Position numbers and translations under genes: made by a program. Below the pieces are notes generated by a model. The model ran no database searches. It saw only the letters and a program-made list of their open reading frames with translations, and had not been told where the DNA came from. Positions 9,022 through 19,330 of a DNA stretch of 64,000 nucleotides are shown piece by piece. Origin of the DNA: Granulicella sapmiensis (GTDB lineage Bacteria > Acidobacteriota > Terriglobia > Terriglobales > Acidobacteriaceae); NCBI GenBank assembly GCA_026225395.1, contig JAMFSR010000013.1:80933-144932 (forward strand), in the 5' to 3' direction. How positions within the stretch are numbered: position 1 is the stretch's first letter; each line of letters starts with the position of its first letter.

Positions 9022-10425
9022 CTACCAGGCATGTACAGCAACAACTTCGGTCGCTACCGGCTTGAAGTCGATCACCTTTACGTGCAGGATAAGCTGCAGG
9101 TTCTCGTTTGCCCAATTGCTTGGAAGGTGATGCACCATGTCGGAAATAGCGGCAGGGTTGCAGACGAAGTCGGCTGCGGCGAGAGTCCCGTACTGCCCCA
9201 TGCCGGCGACACTGAGCATGGGCGCGTCACCGGGTCTTTGGATGAGTCGCGTGACGATAGCATAGTCCTCGGTGTCGTGCGAGTCTTCGGAGGCGTGTAA
9301 CAGCCAACGCCGATGGGGGTCCTGCGTGTCATCAATTTCATTGCGAGCTCTCATGACAAACCGCAGGTCTTTGGTCAATTCCACCGTCATCAGATTATTG
9401 AAGCCACCAACCAGCAGAGTGGGACTGTTGCGTAGCTCGGCGAAGGAGATGTCGTTTGGAAAGCGCTCCTGAAATGTTTGTTTCTGCCGAGTGATAGTTG
9501 CCACCAGCGCAGAGACCGATGCGACATCGCCTAACGCAACAAAACTATTTTCCGCCGGCGTCAGATCGCTGCCGTGAAGGGTTGCTGTTGGGTCGAATGG
9601 AACGAAGAACTCCTGGCCGTGTGTCTCGAGTTGGTGATCCTGTGCATACTTATCGGTGACCTTATCGGAGAGCCGATAGACAGCATTGCTGCCGATCACG
9701 ATAATGACCGGTCTCAAGCTGTTCGTCCATGGGCTCCAGAACACTTTGAATCGCGAGCTTTGAGTACTTTCCCAAGGCGCTGACACCCATGTGGCGATAC
9801 CTGCCAGAGACAGAAGAACCGCGGCGGCGCACCAGAACTTCCAAACTCTTCCTGGACGAGACGGAGTCTGCTGAGAGGCCGAAGTTTTGGAAGCTTCTGA
9901 AATATCCGCAGCATACGAAGAAGAAGGAGGCTCGGCCTCTATTGCCGAAATAGCCGCAAGCGATTTTTCGGGAACACTTTGAGCTATTCCGATCGGTGAG
10001 CTTGGTCCGTGGACCGATCCATGGACCACCTCCTGATGGTTGTCATTCCCCCGGAAGGTCGCACGGTAGGAGCCTGAAGGAATCTCGATATAGAAGTCTG
10101 GCGTCTCGTGCAGCGATTGGTAGTACTGCGCCAATCGTTTTCGTACCTCTGCAACCCGGATGCGTACCACCGGATCGTCGCCGGTCTCGTAGTCCGGGCG
10201 CCGCCCGAAGACCTCTGAGCCGATAACCCGTTCGCGCAGAAGGTTATCTTCCCCGGCGAGGGTGTGTTTCACGATGTAACGCAAAAGAGTTTGCCCCTGT
10301 AGCGTGTTCCGAAAGGGTGGGCTGGACAGTATCAAGTCCAGGGCCTGTTGCACGCGCTCGTGGCTTCGAGATCCGGTTTCTCGGCTCTCTCCAAAAGAAG
10401 AGGCCGGGTTCGTAAGGGTTTCCAT
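9022..10425 (-). CDS. Putative membrane-anchored one-component regulator (N-terminal DNA-binding-like domain, TM helix, periplasmic domain)
   Basis: N-terminus '...LLRYIVKHTLAGEDNLLRERVIGSEVFGRRPDYETGDDPVVRIRVAEVRKRLAQYYQ...FYIEIPSGSYRATF', TM 'FWCAAAVLLSLAGIATWV', about 240-aa C-terminal domain. N-terminus resembles the 37785..39308 product. Confidence 0.7.
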   Translation of the reverse strand: METLTNPASSFGESRETGSRSHERVQQALDLILSSPPFRNTLQGQTLLRYIVKHTLAGEDNLLRERVIGSEVFGRRPDYETGDDPVVRIRVAEVRKRLAQYYQSLHETPDFYIEIPSGSYRATFRGNDNHQEVVHGSVHGPSSPIGIAQSVPEKSLAAISAIEAEPPSSSYAADISEASKTSASQQTPSRPGRVWKFWCAAAVLLSLAGIATWVSAPWESTQSSRFKVFWSPWTNSLRPVIIVIGSNAVYRLSDKVTDKYAQDHQLETHGQEFFVPFDPTATLHGSDLTPAENSFVALGDVASVSALVATITRQKQTFQERFPNDISFAELRNSPTLLVGGFNNLMTVELTKDLRFVMRARNEIDDTQDPHRRWLLHASEDSHDTEDYAIVTRLIQRPGDAPMLSVAGMGQYGTLAAADFVCNPAAISDMVHHLPSNWANENLQLILHVKVIDFKPVATEVVAVHAW

Positions 10426-10444
10426 TTATGGGTTACGCCTGCGA

Positions 10445-10461
10445 GGGGGTATGGTACCCCC
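10445..10461. promoter_or_regulatory. Inverted repeat GGGGGTA-TGG-TACCCCC in a divergent promoter region
   Basis: 7-bp perfect arms, 3-nt spacer, between the divergent regulator (start 10425) and TBDR (start 10678). Confidence 0.4.
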
Positions 10462-10677
10462 CTGCAATCTGCGCTGTCAAACACACAGAATCAACCACTT
10501 AGACCGGTAGAGAACCGTACATTGCTTGTGGCTTGTAAGCGCAGCAGCGTCTTGTGATCCGGGCTGAGGAAACGATAGTTCAAAGTTTCCCTATTGCTGC
10601 CGTCCGGGCTGATTCTCCGTTTGCCAACCGGAGATCCAAACGCCGCTGCCTACTTTGTTGAGTTCAAGGAGAACCAG

Positions 10678-13600
10678 ATGACCCCGAGATTTAGATTTCC
10701 ATCCACGAAGGCCTCACTAACAATGGCGCCCTCGATCAGGTTTCAAACTCCGAGCCAATTCACACCCATGAGGCAGCTGTTCGCGAGCCTCTTGTCTTTC
10801 GTTTCGCTTTGTCTCCTCCTGATGACTCCGCTCCTCCATGGACAGCTGACCACCGGAAGCCTGTCCGGCACTGCTGCCGACTCCACCGGAGCCGTTGTAC
10901 CCAATGCAACGGTAGTTCTCCTCAACGAGGCGAGCCACGACGAACGCAAAACGACGAGCAACGGTGTGGGCCACTTCACCTTTGCGGCGGTGCAGCCGGG
11001 CAGTTATACGGTTACCGTTTCGGCCGCCAATTTTAAGTCCTGGAAACAGACAGGCATCCCAATGAACCCTGGCGATATCCGTGACGTTGCCGGTATTGCC
11101 CTGGCGGTCGGCGCCTCCAGTGAAACCGTAGAGGTTGTAGCTGGCGCCATGAACCTGCTGCCAACCGATTCAGGAGAGCGATCAGCGCTGCTGAGTGAGA
11201 AAGATATTGAGCGACTTTCGCTTGTGGGTCGTAACGTCTCGGAACTGCTCAAAGTCCTCCCGGGAGTTACGAGTGTTCCTAATGGCATTGGAAACGGTGT
11301 AGGCTTCGACTTCACCGAGTCTTCGTCTACCGGAAGCACCATTGGAGTGGGACTTTCCCCCGGTGGCGCCCCCTATCGCGGTGGCACGTCGTACATCCTC
11401 GATGGCGCCAACATCATCGATCCGGGTTGCAACTGCTGGTCGATTGCGGTGGTGAACCCGTCCATGACGCAAGAGGTCAAGGTTCAGACATCGAACTTCG
11501 GAGCAGATAGTCCCAACGGTCCGGTCATCGTCAACGCGATCAGCAAGAGCGGCGGCGCTAATTTTCATGGAGAGGCCTACCTGTTTGAGCGCAATAGTGC
11601 GTTTAACGCAAACACATGGGCCAACGATCAACAGAACACTCCCAAACAGGCCGCCCATTATTACTACCCCGGCGGCAACTTCGGCGGTCCCATCAGGATT
11701 CCAAAGACAAACTTTAACCACAACGATAAGCTGCTCTTTTGGGCCGGTTATGAGTACTATGACCAGCTTCTTCCTTCGGCCAGCCCGCTTGAATCGTTTG
11801 TGCCGACCGCGGCGATGGAGGGTGGTAACTTCACCTCCGCCGGCACCGGCAACGCAGCACTCTGCCCGGGCGGCTTTACTGCTTCCGCCACTAACTGGTG
11901 CAATAACCTGACCGGCACGGTTGCCCCTGACGGCACACCGATTACGGGCGGCGTCATTCCTGCGCAGTATCTGGATGCCGGAGCGGCCGCGTTGATGAAG
12001 ATGTTTCCCGCAGCCAATACTAATCCGGCGACAACTCCCGGTGGTTACAACTTCTATCTCCCTATCACCACGCAAGCGAATGGATATGTGTGGCGTGCGC
12101 GGGTGGACTACAACCTCAGTGAAAATACCAAGCTTTTTGTCACCTATCAAACTGGCAGCAACGGCGGGTCGCAACCGGCACATATTTACTACAACCCAAG
12201 TTATGCTGTTCCTTACCAGGGCGGCACGATCAACAATCCAACCGTATCCCGCGTGTTGACGGGCAACTTCGTGCACATCTTTAGTGCCACGTTGACCAAC
12301 GAGTTTGTAGCCGCATGGGGATATGCCAGCAGCCCCTATACGCCGGACAATCTCCAGGCGGCCTATAAATCGACGCTTGGCTATGGATACGGAACGATCT
12401 ATAGCAGCGCCGCAAAGCTTGCGCCTTCAATCAGTAGCGCCGGGGCGCAGACCTTTCCCGACTTGTCTGAACCCGATCTATGGGAAGTCGGAGGTTCCTA
12501 TCCATCGGTCAAGGCCAATCCGGCTTTCTCCGATAACGTCACCAAGGTTTATAAGAACCATACCCTTAAGTTCGGAGCGTATACGGACCTTGCCAGCAAC
12601 CGTCAGGGAACCTACGCTTATCCGAACGGCAATCTTTCATTCAACAGTGGTTTGCAGCCTAACGAGGCAAATCCAACAGTTCGCATCGGCTCCTTAAACC
12701 CGGTCGCGAACCTGGCGATGGGCATTGCTACCGGCTTTACGCAAAACAACTACATGCCGATCCAGGACATGGCGTATCGCACCACCTCTGCGTATCTGAT
12801 GGACGATTGGAAGGTGACGAGCCACCTCACGGTGAACCTGGGACTGCGCTGGGATCATATCGGACGTTGGTACGACCGGCAGGGAACAGGTCTGGCAGTT
12901 TGGCTTCCGGGTAGGTATGCCAGCGATCTCGTCTCAGGAAAGGTTTATCCCGGAGTCTACTGGCACGCTATCGATCCCGGTATCCCCGTGGGCGGCTCGC
13001 CGACCCGGATTGCATGGACCTCCCCGCGCCTTGGCTTTGCCTGGAATATCGACCGAGCAGGCCGCACGGTTGTCCGTGGCGGATGGGGTCAATATCACTG
13101 GAACGATCAATACAACGACTACGGCGGAGACCTAAGTACCGCTCAACTGATGACCACCTATAACTCGCCCAGTGGACAATCGGTGACCCTTTCGCATCTC
13201 GGTCAACTTGGAACGTCTGCAGCTGCGGCTGCGAGTCTTCCGAGTGCCGTTAGTGCGGCGGATCCGAACGACTATAACGTTCCAAATACCGCTGCATGGA
13301 ATCTCACCGTGGACAGACAGCTTCCCTGGCAGTCGTTGTTCGAGATTGCCTACGTCGGTAACACAACGCATCATTTGTTGATGGGTGGCCAGAGCAGCGG
13401 CTCCTCCATTGGAGGTTCCGGATTCAGCAACGTAAATAAGATTCCCCTCGGCGGTCTCTTCCAGCCCGATCCCGTAACAGCAGCGGCAGCCCCTGCCGAC
13501 CCCGATAATACTTCCAGCTATACTCTCAACGACTATTACCCGTATCGTGCCGGTTATGGTTCGAATTCCATTACAGTGAACGAGCATGTGGGATACTCCA

Positions 13601-14388
13601 ACTACCACGGGCTGCAGATCGCATGGTTGAAACAGGCAGGCCGTTTGTCCTTCGATGTCAACTACACATGGTCGAAGTCACTGGGTATTATCAACAGCAC
13701 CGTCGATGCCTTCAGCGTGCATGGCAACTATGGCATTTTGAATATCGATCGTCCTCAGGTAATCAATACTTCTTATGCCTATGACATCGGCCGTCTCTAT
13801 CACGGGAATTATTGGCTCGTGGGTGGCACTGTAAATGGCTGGACGATCTCCGGTACGACGACCTGGCAGTCTGGTGGAAATCTTCAGGCGCAAGATACAC
13901 AGAATCTTGGCTTGACCATCCTCAATACCACGACCAACGAGTCTTTGACCTCGAACACGTACTTCGGAACCAACGCCGATGAGGTATTGCCGATTATGAC
14001 GTGCAATCCGAGGAGTGGGCTGCACAACAGGCAATTACTGAATCTTTCCTGCTTCAGCGCACCTGCTATAGGCCATCAAGGTCTCCGGCAGTTTCCCTAT
14101 TTGAGTGGGCCCGCCTATGACAACTCGGATCTGACAATTTACAAGACCTTCCGCGTTATTGAACATCAGAACGTGCAATTCCGCGCATCGGCTTTCAACT
14201 TCCTTAACCACCCGTTGGGGGGATTCAGTACCAGCAACGACATCACCCTCAAATATGCGACCGCCAACGGCACAACCTTCACTCCTAACGTGGCTTCAGG
14301 GCTGCCGGCGGGTTATACGTGGGGAACGTTGGATACCAAGTCCGGGAGTGCGAGGGTATTAGAGCTATCGCTGAAGTACAGTTTCTAA
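10678..14388 (+). CDS. TonB-dependent receptor, Oar-like, with carboxypeptidase regulatory-like domain
   Basis: ATG at 10678 preceded by AGGAG; 'TTGSLSGTAADSTGAVVPNATVVLLNEASHDERKTTSNGVGHFTFAAVQPGSYTVTVSAANF', plug and barrel features; ends in aromatic 'LELSLKYSF'. Confidence 0.92.
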   Translation: MTPRFRFPSTKASLTMAPSIRFQTPSQFTPMRQLFASLLSFVSLCLLLMTPLLHGQLTTGSLSGTAADSTGAVVPNATVVLLNEASHDERKTTSNGVGHFTFAAVQPGSYTVTVSAANFKSWKQTGIPMNPGDIRDVAGIALAVGASSETVEVVAGAMNLLPTDSGERSALLSEKDIERLSLVGRNVSELLKVLPGVTSVPNGIGNGVGFDFTESSSTGSTIGVGLSPGGAPYRGGTSYILDGANIIDPGCNCWSIAVVNPSMTQEVKVQTSNFGADSPNGPVIVNAISKSGGANFHGEAYLFERNSAFNANTWANDQQNTPKQAAHYYYPGGNFGGPIRIPKTNFNHNDKLLFWAGYEYYDQLLPSASPLESFVPTAAMEGGNFTSAGTGNAALCPGGFTASATNWCNNLTGTVAPDGTPITGGVIPAQYLDAGAAALMKMFPAANTNPATTPGGYNFYLPITTQANGYVWRARVDYNLSENTKLFVTYQTGSNGGSQPAHIYYNPSYAVPYQGGTINNPTVSRVLTGNFVHIFSATLTNEFVAAWGYASSPYTPDNLQAAYKSTLGYGYGTIYSSAAKLAPSISSAGAQTFPDLSEPDLWEVGGSYPSVKANPAFSDNVTKVYKNHTLKFGAYTDLASNRQGTYAYPNGNLSFNSGLQPNEANPTVRIGSLNPVANLAMGIATGFTQNNYMPIQDMAYRTTSAYLMDDWKVTSHLTVNLGLRWDHIGRWYDRQGTGLAVWLPGRYASDLVSGKVYPGVYWHAIDPGIPVGGSPTRIAWTSPRLGFAWNIDRAGRTVVRGGWGQYHWNDQYNDYGGDLSTAQLMTTYNSPSGQSVTLSHLGQLGTSAAAAASLPSAVSAADPNDYNVPNTAAWNLTVDRQLPWQSLFEIAYVGNTTHHLLMGGQSSGSSIGGSGFSNVNKIPLGGLFQPDPVTAAAAPADPDNTSSYTLNDYYPYRAGYGSNSITVNEHVGYSNYHGLQIAWLKQAGRLSFDVNYTWSKSLGIINSTVDAFSVHGNYGILNIDRPQVINTSYAYDIGRLYHGNYWLVGGTVNGWTISGTTTWQSGGNLQAQDTQNLGLTILNTTTNESLTSNTYFGTNADEVLPIMTCNPRSGLHNRQLLNLSCFSAPAIGHQGLRQFPYLSGPAYDNSDLTIYKTFRVIEHQNVQFRASAFNFLNHPLGGFSTSNDITLKYATANGTTFTPNVASGLPAGYTWGTLDTKSGSARVLELSLKYSF

Positions 14389-14390
14389 GT

Positions 14391-14426
14391 AAAGCCCCTG
14401 GCGGCTGCATGGCCACCAGGGGTTTT
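14391..14426 (+). terminator. Rho-independent terminator after TBDR
   Basis: AAAGCCCCTGG...CCAGGGGTTTT stem-loop right after the TAA. Confidence 0.75.
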
Positions 14427-14662
14427 CGCGCTGTATACAAAGTTGATTCTCGAAACAATCTGAGCGTTTATCTTCTTCGGAGGGCGTGAACCGTTTTAGC
14501 CTGACGACAGCCTGCAATGGCAGAAATCATTTGTAGTCCTTGTTCTTGTTCTCGGAGACTTGCTTGATGTTGGTTCAGAAGCGTGATGTGTCCCACGACT
14601 CCATGGAAGTGTTTTCCTATCGCGCTAAACCTGCGGTCTTCTTACTGTCGTGCCTGCTCTCG

Positions 14663-17077
14663 ATGTCGCGTTCGACGAGCGTCCAGGGAGAGAGTGTGTT
14701 TCTTTTTCGTCGACGCGTAAATTACAGGTGGTTCACCGTGCTCTTTTTTTGCGGTACGGCTATGGCACAACGGGCCGTGCTTACGCGTAACAACGCGACG
14801 GTGGTGCTGGAAGGGTATGCTCCAAACATTCTCCGCGTCACGATGAGCCTCGACCAGGCATTCGCGCTTAATGCTCCGGGAGTGGGCATCACGGCTGCAC
14901 CTGAGGCAACGGGCTGGACGCAATCCAGCGAAGCCAAGGGAGACGACTTTCGATCCGACCGCATGGTCGTTCATGTCTCTCCTGAAGCACATTGGAAGGC
15001 TGCGGGCACCGGTGGCAATATTGCCAGGTACTTCAATGGCTCGACGCCCAGCGTCGGTTTGCGCATTGATACTCCCGATGGAAAATCCATCTTGCGAATG
15101 AACGATTGGGAGATGGCCGTTCCGAACCACAAGGACGGCAACGCCGAAGTGCTGAACGAGCGCAGACAGGAGGACGACCCTTACTTCGAGGTAGGCGCAA
15201 CGTTTGCAGCTCCGGACGACGAACACTACTACGGCCTCGGACAGAACCAGCAGGGCTTTCTGGATCTGCGAGGTCATTCAATGGAGTGCGCCCACGACTA
15301 TACGGCTGCTGGCGGCCCCAGCGTCTGCGTTCCCTTTGTCGTGACAAACAAAGGCTATGCGATCCTTTGGGACAATCCATCGAAGACAAGAGTCGACTTT
15401 GCGTTCAACGATCAAACGCGTTGGATCTCACAGGTAGGCCAGCGCGTGTCATTTTTCATCATTGTGGGCGACACGTACGATCAACTCTACGAAGGCTACC
15501 GCAGTCTTACGGGAAGCGTCCCTATGCTGCCCAAGTCTGCTTATGGCTACATCCAGTGCAAACAGCGTTATGCCTCGCAGAAAGAGTTGCTGGATGTAGC
15601 GCACGGCTATCGCGACCGTCATCTTCCGGCCGACGTTATGGTTGTGGACTGGTTCTACTTCACCAAAATGGGCCAGATGGATATGGACCCAAAACTCTGG
15701 CCGGATCCGACGGCCATGAACGCCGAGTTGCACAAGCTTGGCTTCCACAGCATGATCAGCGTGTGGCCGCGTTTTGTGCCGGAAGATCGCTACTACGATC
15801 TTCTGCTCAAGAACGGCTGGTTCGAGCATCTTGCCGATGGGACACCGACCAACGGTCTACCGTATGACCGCGCCGGCTCAGACATTGATACAACGAATCC
15901 CGATGCAGCGCACTGGTACTGGAATACGATTCGCGAAAACTTCGTGAGCATGGGTTTTGATGCGTTCTGGTCCGATGAGACGGAGCCCGACTTACCGCCC
16001 AATGGCAGTTATCTTCATGTCGGCCCAGGTACGGAGTACTTCAACGTCTATCCGTATTTTCATACCAAGGCGCTCTACGATGGGTTCCGGCGTGACCTTC
16101 CTCAAACGCGCGCCCTCATCCTCTCACGCGATGCGTATCTGGGAGCGCAGCACAACGGCGCTATCTTTTGGTCGTCCGATATTTATCCAACCTGGGACAC
16201 GCTGCGACGGCAGGTGCCCACGGGGCTTAACTTCGTAGCATCCGGCATGCCTTACTGGAGTACCGACATCGGTGGCTGGCAGTATCTGCCTCCGTCCCAT
16301 ACCCCTGCGCATCCACCTCTGATCGATCCCAGCGATGCGCGAGCAAACGTAAACCACAATGACGACTACCCCGAGCTCTACGTGCGCTGGTTCCAGTACG
16401 CAACGTTTCAGCCGACGATGCGTGCGCATGGAAGTCGCAACTTCAACGAAGTCTGGTCCTATGGCAAGCAAGCTGAACCGATTCTCGAGAAGTACCTGCG
16501 ACTGCGCTATCAACTCATGCCGTATATCTATTCACTCGGACACTTTTCGCATGAGACCGGCGCGCCGTTCATGCGTGGTCTGTTCATGGACTTCGGCAAA
16601 GACCCCAACGCAGCCTCGATCGGTGATGAGTTCATGTTCGGCCCTGCATTGCTGGTTGCTCCAGTGACCGAGCAGGGCGCGACCAGCCGGTCCGTGTATC
16701 TTCCCGCGGGCAGCGACTGGTTCAATTTCTGGACCAACGAGCGCCTTCAAGGTGGGCAGCGCGTACAGGTTGCTGCTCCGATCGATACGATTCCGTTATT
16801 TGTTCGGGCTGGCTCTATTCTGCCTCTTGGAGAACCCATCGAGAGCACCGACCAGAAGCAGGCGATCGCCAGTGTGCGTATCTATCCCGGCGCCGACGGT
16901 GACTTCACACTCTACGGCGACGACGGCAAGACGTACGCCTACGAAAACGGCATGAGCGAGGTGACCCATCTGCACTGGTCCAATGCAACTGGCAAGCTCG
17001 AGCACACAGGAGCTAAGGCATGGAGCGGGTCCGATGCCGGCATCGTGACGATCATCGGGCAGAACAACGGAAAGTGA
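14663..17077 (+). CDS. GH31 alpha-xylosidase/alpha-glucosidase (start uncertain; ORF opens at 14540)
   Basis: 'MGFDAFWSDETEPDL' (GH31 nucleophile region), 'NGAIFWSSDIYPTWDTLRRQVPTGLNFVASGMPYWSTDIGGW', 'YELYVRWFQYATFQPTMRAHGSR'. Confidence 0.9.
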   Translation: MSRSTSVQGESVFLFRRRVNYRWFTVLFFCGTAMAQRAVLTRNNATVVLEGYAPNILRVTMSLDQAFALNAPGVGITAAPEATGWTQSSEAKGDDFRSDRMVVHVSPEAHWKAAGTGGNIARYFNGSTPSVGLRIDTPDGKSILRMNDWEMAVPNHKDGNAEVLNERRQEDDPYFEVGATFAAPDDEHYYGLGQNQQGFLDLRGHSMECAHDYTAAGGPSVCVPFVVTNKGYAILWDNPSKTRVDFAFNDQTRWISQVGQRVSFFIIVGDTYDQLYEGYRSLTGSVPMLPKSAYGYIQCKQRYASQKELLDVAHGYRDRHLPADVMVVDWFYFTKMGQMDMDPKLWPDPTAMNAELHKLGFHSMISVWPRFVPEDRYYDLLLKNGWFEHLADGTPTNGLPYDRAGSDIDTTNPDAAHWYWNTIRENFVSMGFDAFWSDETEPDLPPNGSYLHVGPGTEYFNVYPYFHTKALYDGFRRDLPQTRALILSRDAYLGAQHNGAIFWSSDIYPTWDTLRRQVPTGLNFVASGMPYWSTDIGGWQYLPPSHTPAHPPLIDPSDARANVNHNDDYPELYVRWFQYATFQPTMRAHGSRNFNEVWSYGKQAEPILEKYLRLRYQLMPYIYSLGHFSHETGAPFMRGLFMDFGKDPNAASIGDEFMFGPALLVAPVTEQGATSRSVYLPAGSDWFNFWTNERLQGGQRVQVAAPIDTIPLFVRAGSILPLGEPIESTDQKQAIASVRIYPGADGDFTLYGDDGKTYAYENGMSEVTHLHWSNATGKLEHTGAKAWSGSDAGIVTIIGQNNGK

Positions 17078-17103
17078 AGAGGGTGGATCTACTTGTGCGG
17101 AAA

Positions 17104-19320
17104 ATGGTTATGAAGGCAATCTTTGGAACGACTCTTCTAGTGGTGAGTCTGCTGGCCGCAAGGGTCCCTGCTGTCGCGCAACAGCCGCAGCATTCGTTGC
17201 CTTGGTTCAACACAAGCTTGTCACCGGATGAACGCGCGAATCTCCTGCTGCATGAGATGACACAGGCGGAAAAGATCCAGATGGTTCATGGTATCGGGTG
17301 GGGACCTCTGCGTCCGGGCTCACCTGTCCCTCTGGGCAACAATGGTGGTGCAGGTGAAGTAGTTGGCATCCCTCGCCTCGGTATCCCTGATTTAAATCAG
17401 GCTGATTCGGCAGTAGGCATACGCATGGCGGCAGAGCAGAGCCGTTACGCTACATTGTTGCCATCCGTGCTGGGCGCTGCTGCTTCCTGGGATAACGATG
17501 CAGCCTATCTCTATGGAGACGTCATCGGACGGGAACTGCGTGCGCAGGGGTATAACGAGTCTATCGGTGGCGGAGTCGATCTGGCGCGCGATCCGCGCAA
17601 CGGAAGATTATTTGAGTATCCCGGCGAAGATCCTGTCTTGGCCGGCTATACGGTGGGCAATCTCATCCGCGGTGTGCAGGCCAATCATGTGATGGGCGAT
17701 ATCAAGCACTATGCCTTCAACGATCAAGAAACGGGCCGCACGATTGTCGATGTCCATATCGACCACAAAGCAGCGCGGGAAAGCGATCTGCTGGCCTTTG
17801 AGTTGGGTATCCGTATAGGCCATCCGGCATCGGTCATGTGCTCCTATAACAAGCTAAATGGCGATTGGGCCTGCGAGAACGACTGGCTCTTGAATCACAT
17901 TCTCAAACATGACTGGAACTTTCCCGGCTTCGTCTTATCTGACTGGGAGGGAACTCACTCCACAGTCAAAGCTGTGATGGCCGGCCTCGATATGGAACAG
18001 CCCAGTAGCGATTTTTTCGGTCCGGCACTCGCGCAGGCCGTGTCGTCAGGCAGCGTTCCGCAAGCAAGGCTCGATGATATGGTCCACCGTATTTTACGCG
18101 GCATGTTCGCCACTGGTGTGATCGATCACCCCACAACTCCGCGTAAAGTAGTCGACCCTTTTCTCGGACGTGACGACGCCCAGAAAATTGCGGAAGAGAG
18201 CATCGTTATGTTGAAGAATGTGGGTGGAGTTCTGCCGTTGAATCCGGCTCGTCTCCACACCATTGCCATTATCGGAGCACACGCTGACGTGGGTGTGATG
18301 TCCGGGGGCGGATCTGCGCAGGTCGATGCACCCGGCGGCAACACCATCCGTCCGAATACACCCACTCAATGGGGCGAGCCGGTCTACTTTCCATCGTCGC
18401 CGATGCGCTATATCCGGGAACACGCACCGAATGCAGACGTACGATTCGATGCAGGCGTCGATCTCGTTTCAGCAGCGACGTTGGCAAAGAACTCTGACGT
18501 CGCCATTGTCTTTGCGGATCAATATATGAGCGAAGGGGCCGATTCTCTGACGCTCTCCTTGCCAAACAATCAAGATGCCTTGATTCAGGCCGTCACAGCC
18601 GCCAATCCTCATACAGTGGTCGTGCTGGTCACCGGCAATCCGGTGAGTATGCCGTGGGCCCACCAGGCCTCTGCAATTCTGGAAGCGTGGTATCCCGGTA
18701 TTGGAGGCGGTCAGGCGATCGCAAACATTCTCTTTGGCAGCGTCAATCCCTCCGGCAAGCTGCCCATTACTTTTGCGAAGAGTGAAGCAGACTTACCTCA
18801 TCCGCAGATATTCGGTATCGATGCAAGCGCGGGCCAGGCTGGTTTGCCGGAGCACTGGAGCGCGGAGCGACAGAAGACTTCGTTCCCCGCAAACTTCACC
18901 GAAGGAGCGCGTGTTGGGTATAAGTGGTTCGATTCTGAAGACAAGCAACCATTGTTCCCCTTCGGCTTCGGGCTCTCTTACACCACGTTTCGTTACTCTG
19001 GTCTTCATGCGGATGCGGCATCGAAGTCGGTAACGTTTACGCTGGAGAACACTGGCCAACGCGCTGGAACGGAGATCACTGAGGTCTATGTGCAGCTGCC
19101 TCATTCTTCCGGCGAAAACTTTCGTCGGCTCGCAGGATGGCAACGAGTAGCGCTTGCTCCGGGTGAACAGAGGTCAATCCACATAGAACTGGAATCGCTC
19201 GCGCTGGCTAGCTTCGATGAGGCCGCAGAGAAATGGCAATGGCTTCCGGGAGATTACGTTGTATCTGTCGGAGGCTCCTCACGCGACCTGCATTTGCAAG
19301 GTGGGATGACGATGCGGTAG
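17104..19320 (+). CDS. GH3 beta-glucosidase/beta-xylosidase, secreted
   Basis: 'GFVLSDWEGTHSTVKAVMAGLDMEQP' (GH3 nucleophile), 'EESIVMLKNVGGVLPL', C-terminal fibronectin-like domain; signal peptide 'MVMKAIFGTTLLVVSLLAARVPAVAQQ'. Confidence 0.93.
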   Translation: MVMKAIFGTTLLVVSLLAARVPAVAQQPQHSLPWFNTSLSPDERANLLLHEMTQAEKIQMVHGIGWGPLRPGSPVPLGNNGGAGEVVGIPRLGIPDLNQADSAVGIRMAAEQSRYATLLPSVLGAAASWDNDAAYLYGDVIGRELRAQGYNESIGGGVDLARDPRNGRLFEYPGEDPVLAGYTVGNLIRGVQANHVMGDIKHYAFNDQETGRTIVDVHIDHKAARESDLLAFELGIRIGHPASVMCSYNKLNGDWACENDWLLNHILKHDWNFPGFVLSDWEGTHSTVKAVMAGLDMEQPSSDFFGPALAQAVSSGSVPQARLDDMVHRILRGMFATGVIDHPTTPRKVVDPFLGRDDAQKIAEESIVMLKNVGGVLPLNPARLHTIAIIGAHADVGVMSGGGSAQVDAPGGNTIRPNTPTQWGEPVYFPSSPMRYIREHAPNADVRFDAGVDLVSAATLAKNSDVAIVFADQYMSEGADSLTLSLPNNQDALIQAVTAANPHTVVVLVTGNPVSMPWAHQASAILEAWYPGIGGGQAIANILFGSVNPSGKLPITFAKSEADLPHPQIFGIDASAGQAGLPEHWSAERQKTSFPANFTEGARVGYKWFDSEDKQPLFPFGFGLSYTTFRYSGLHADAASKSVTFTLENTGQRAGTEITEVYVQLPHSSGENFRRLAGWQRVALAPGEQRSIHIELESLALASFDEAAEKWQWLPGDYVVSVGGSSRDLHLQGGMTMR

Positions 19321-19330
19321 CGAAGTGACT

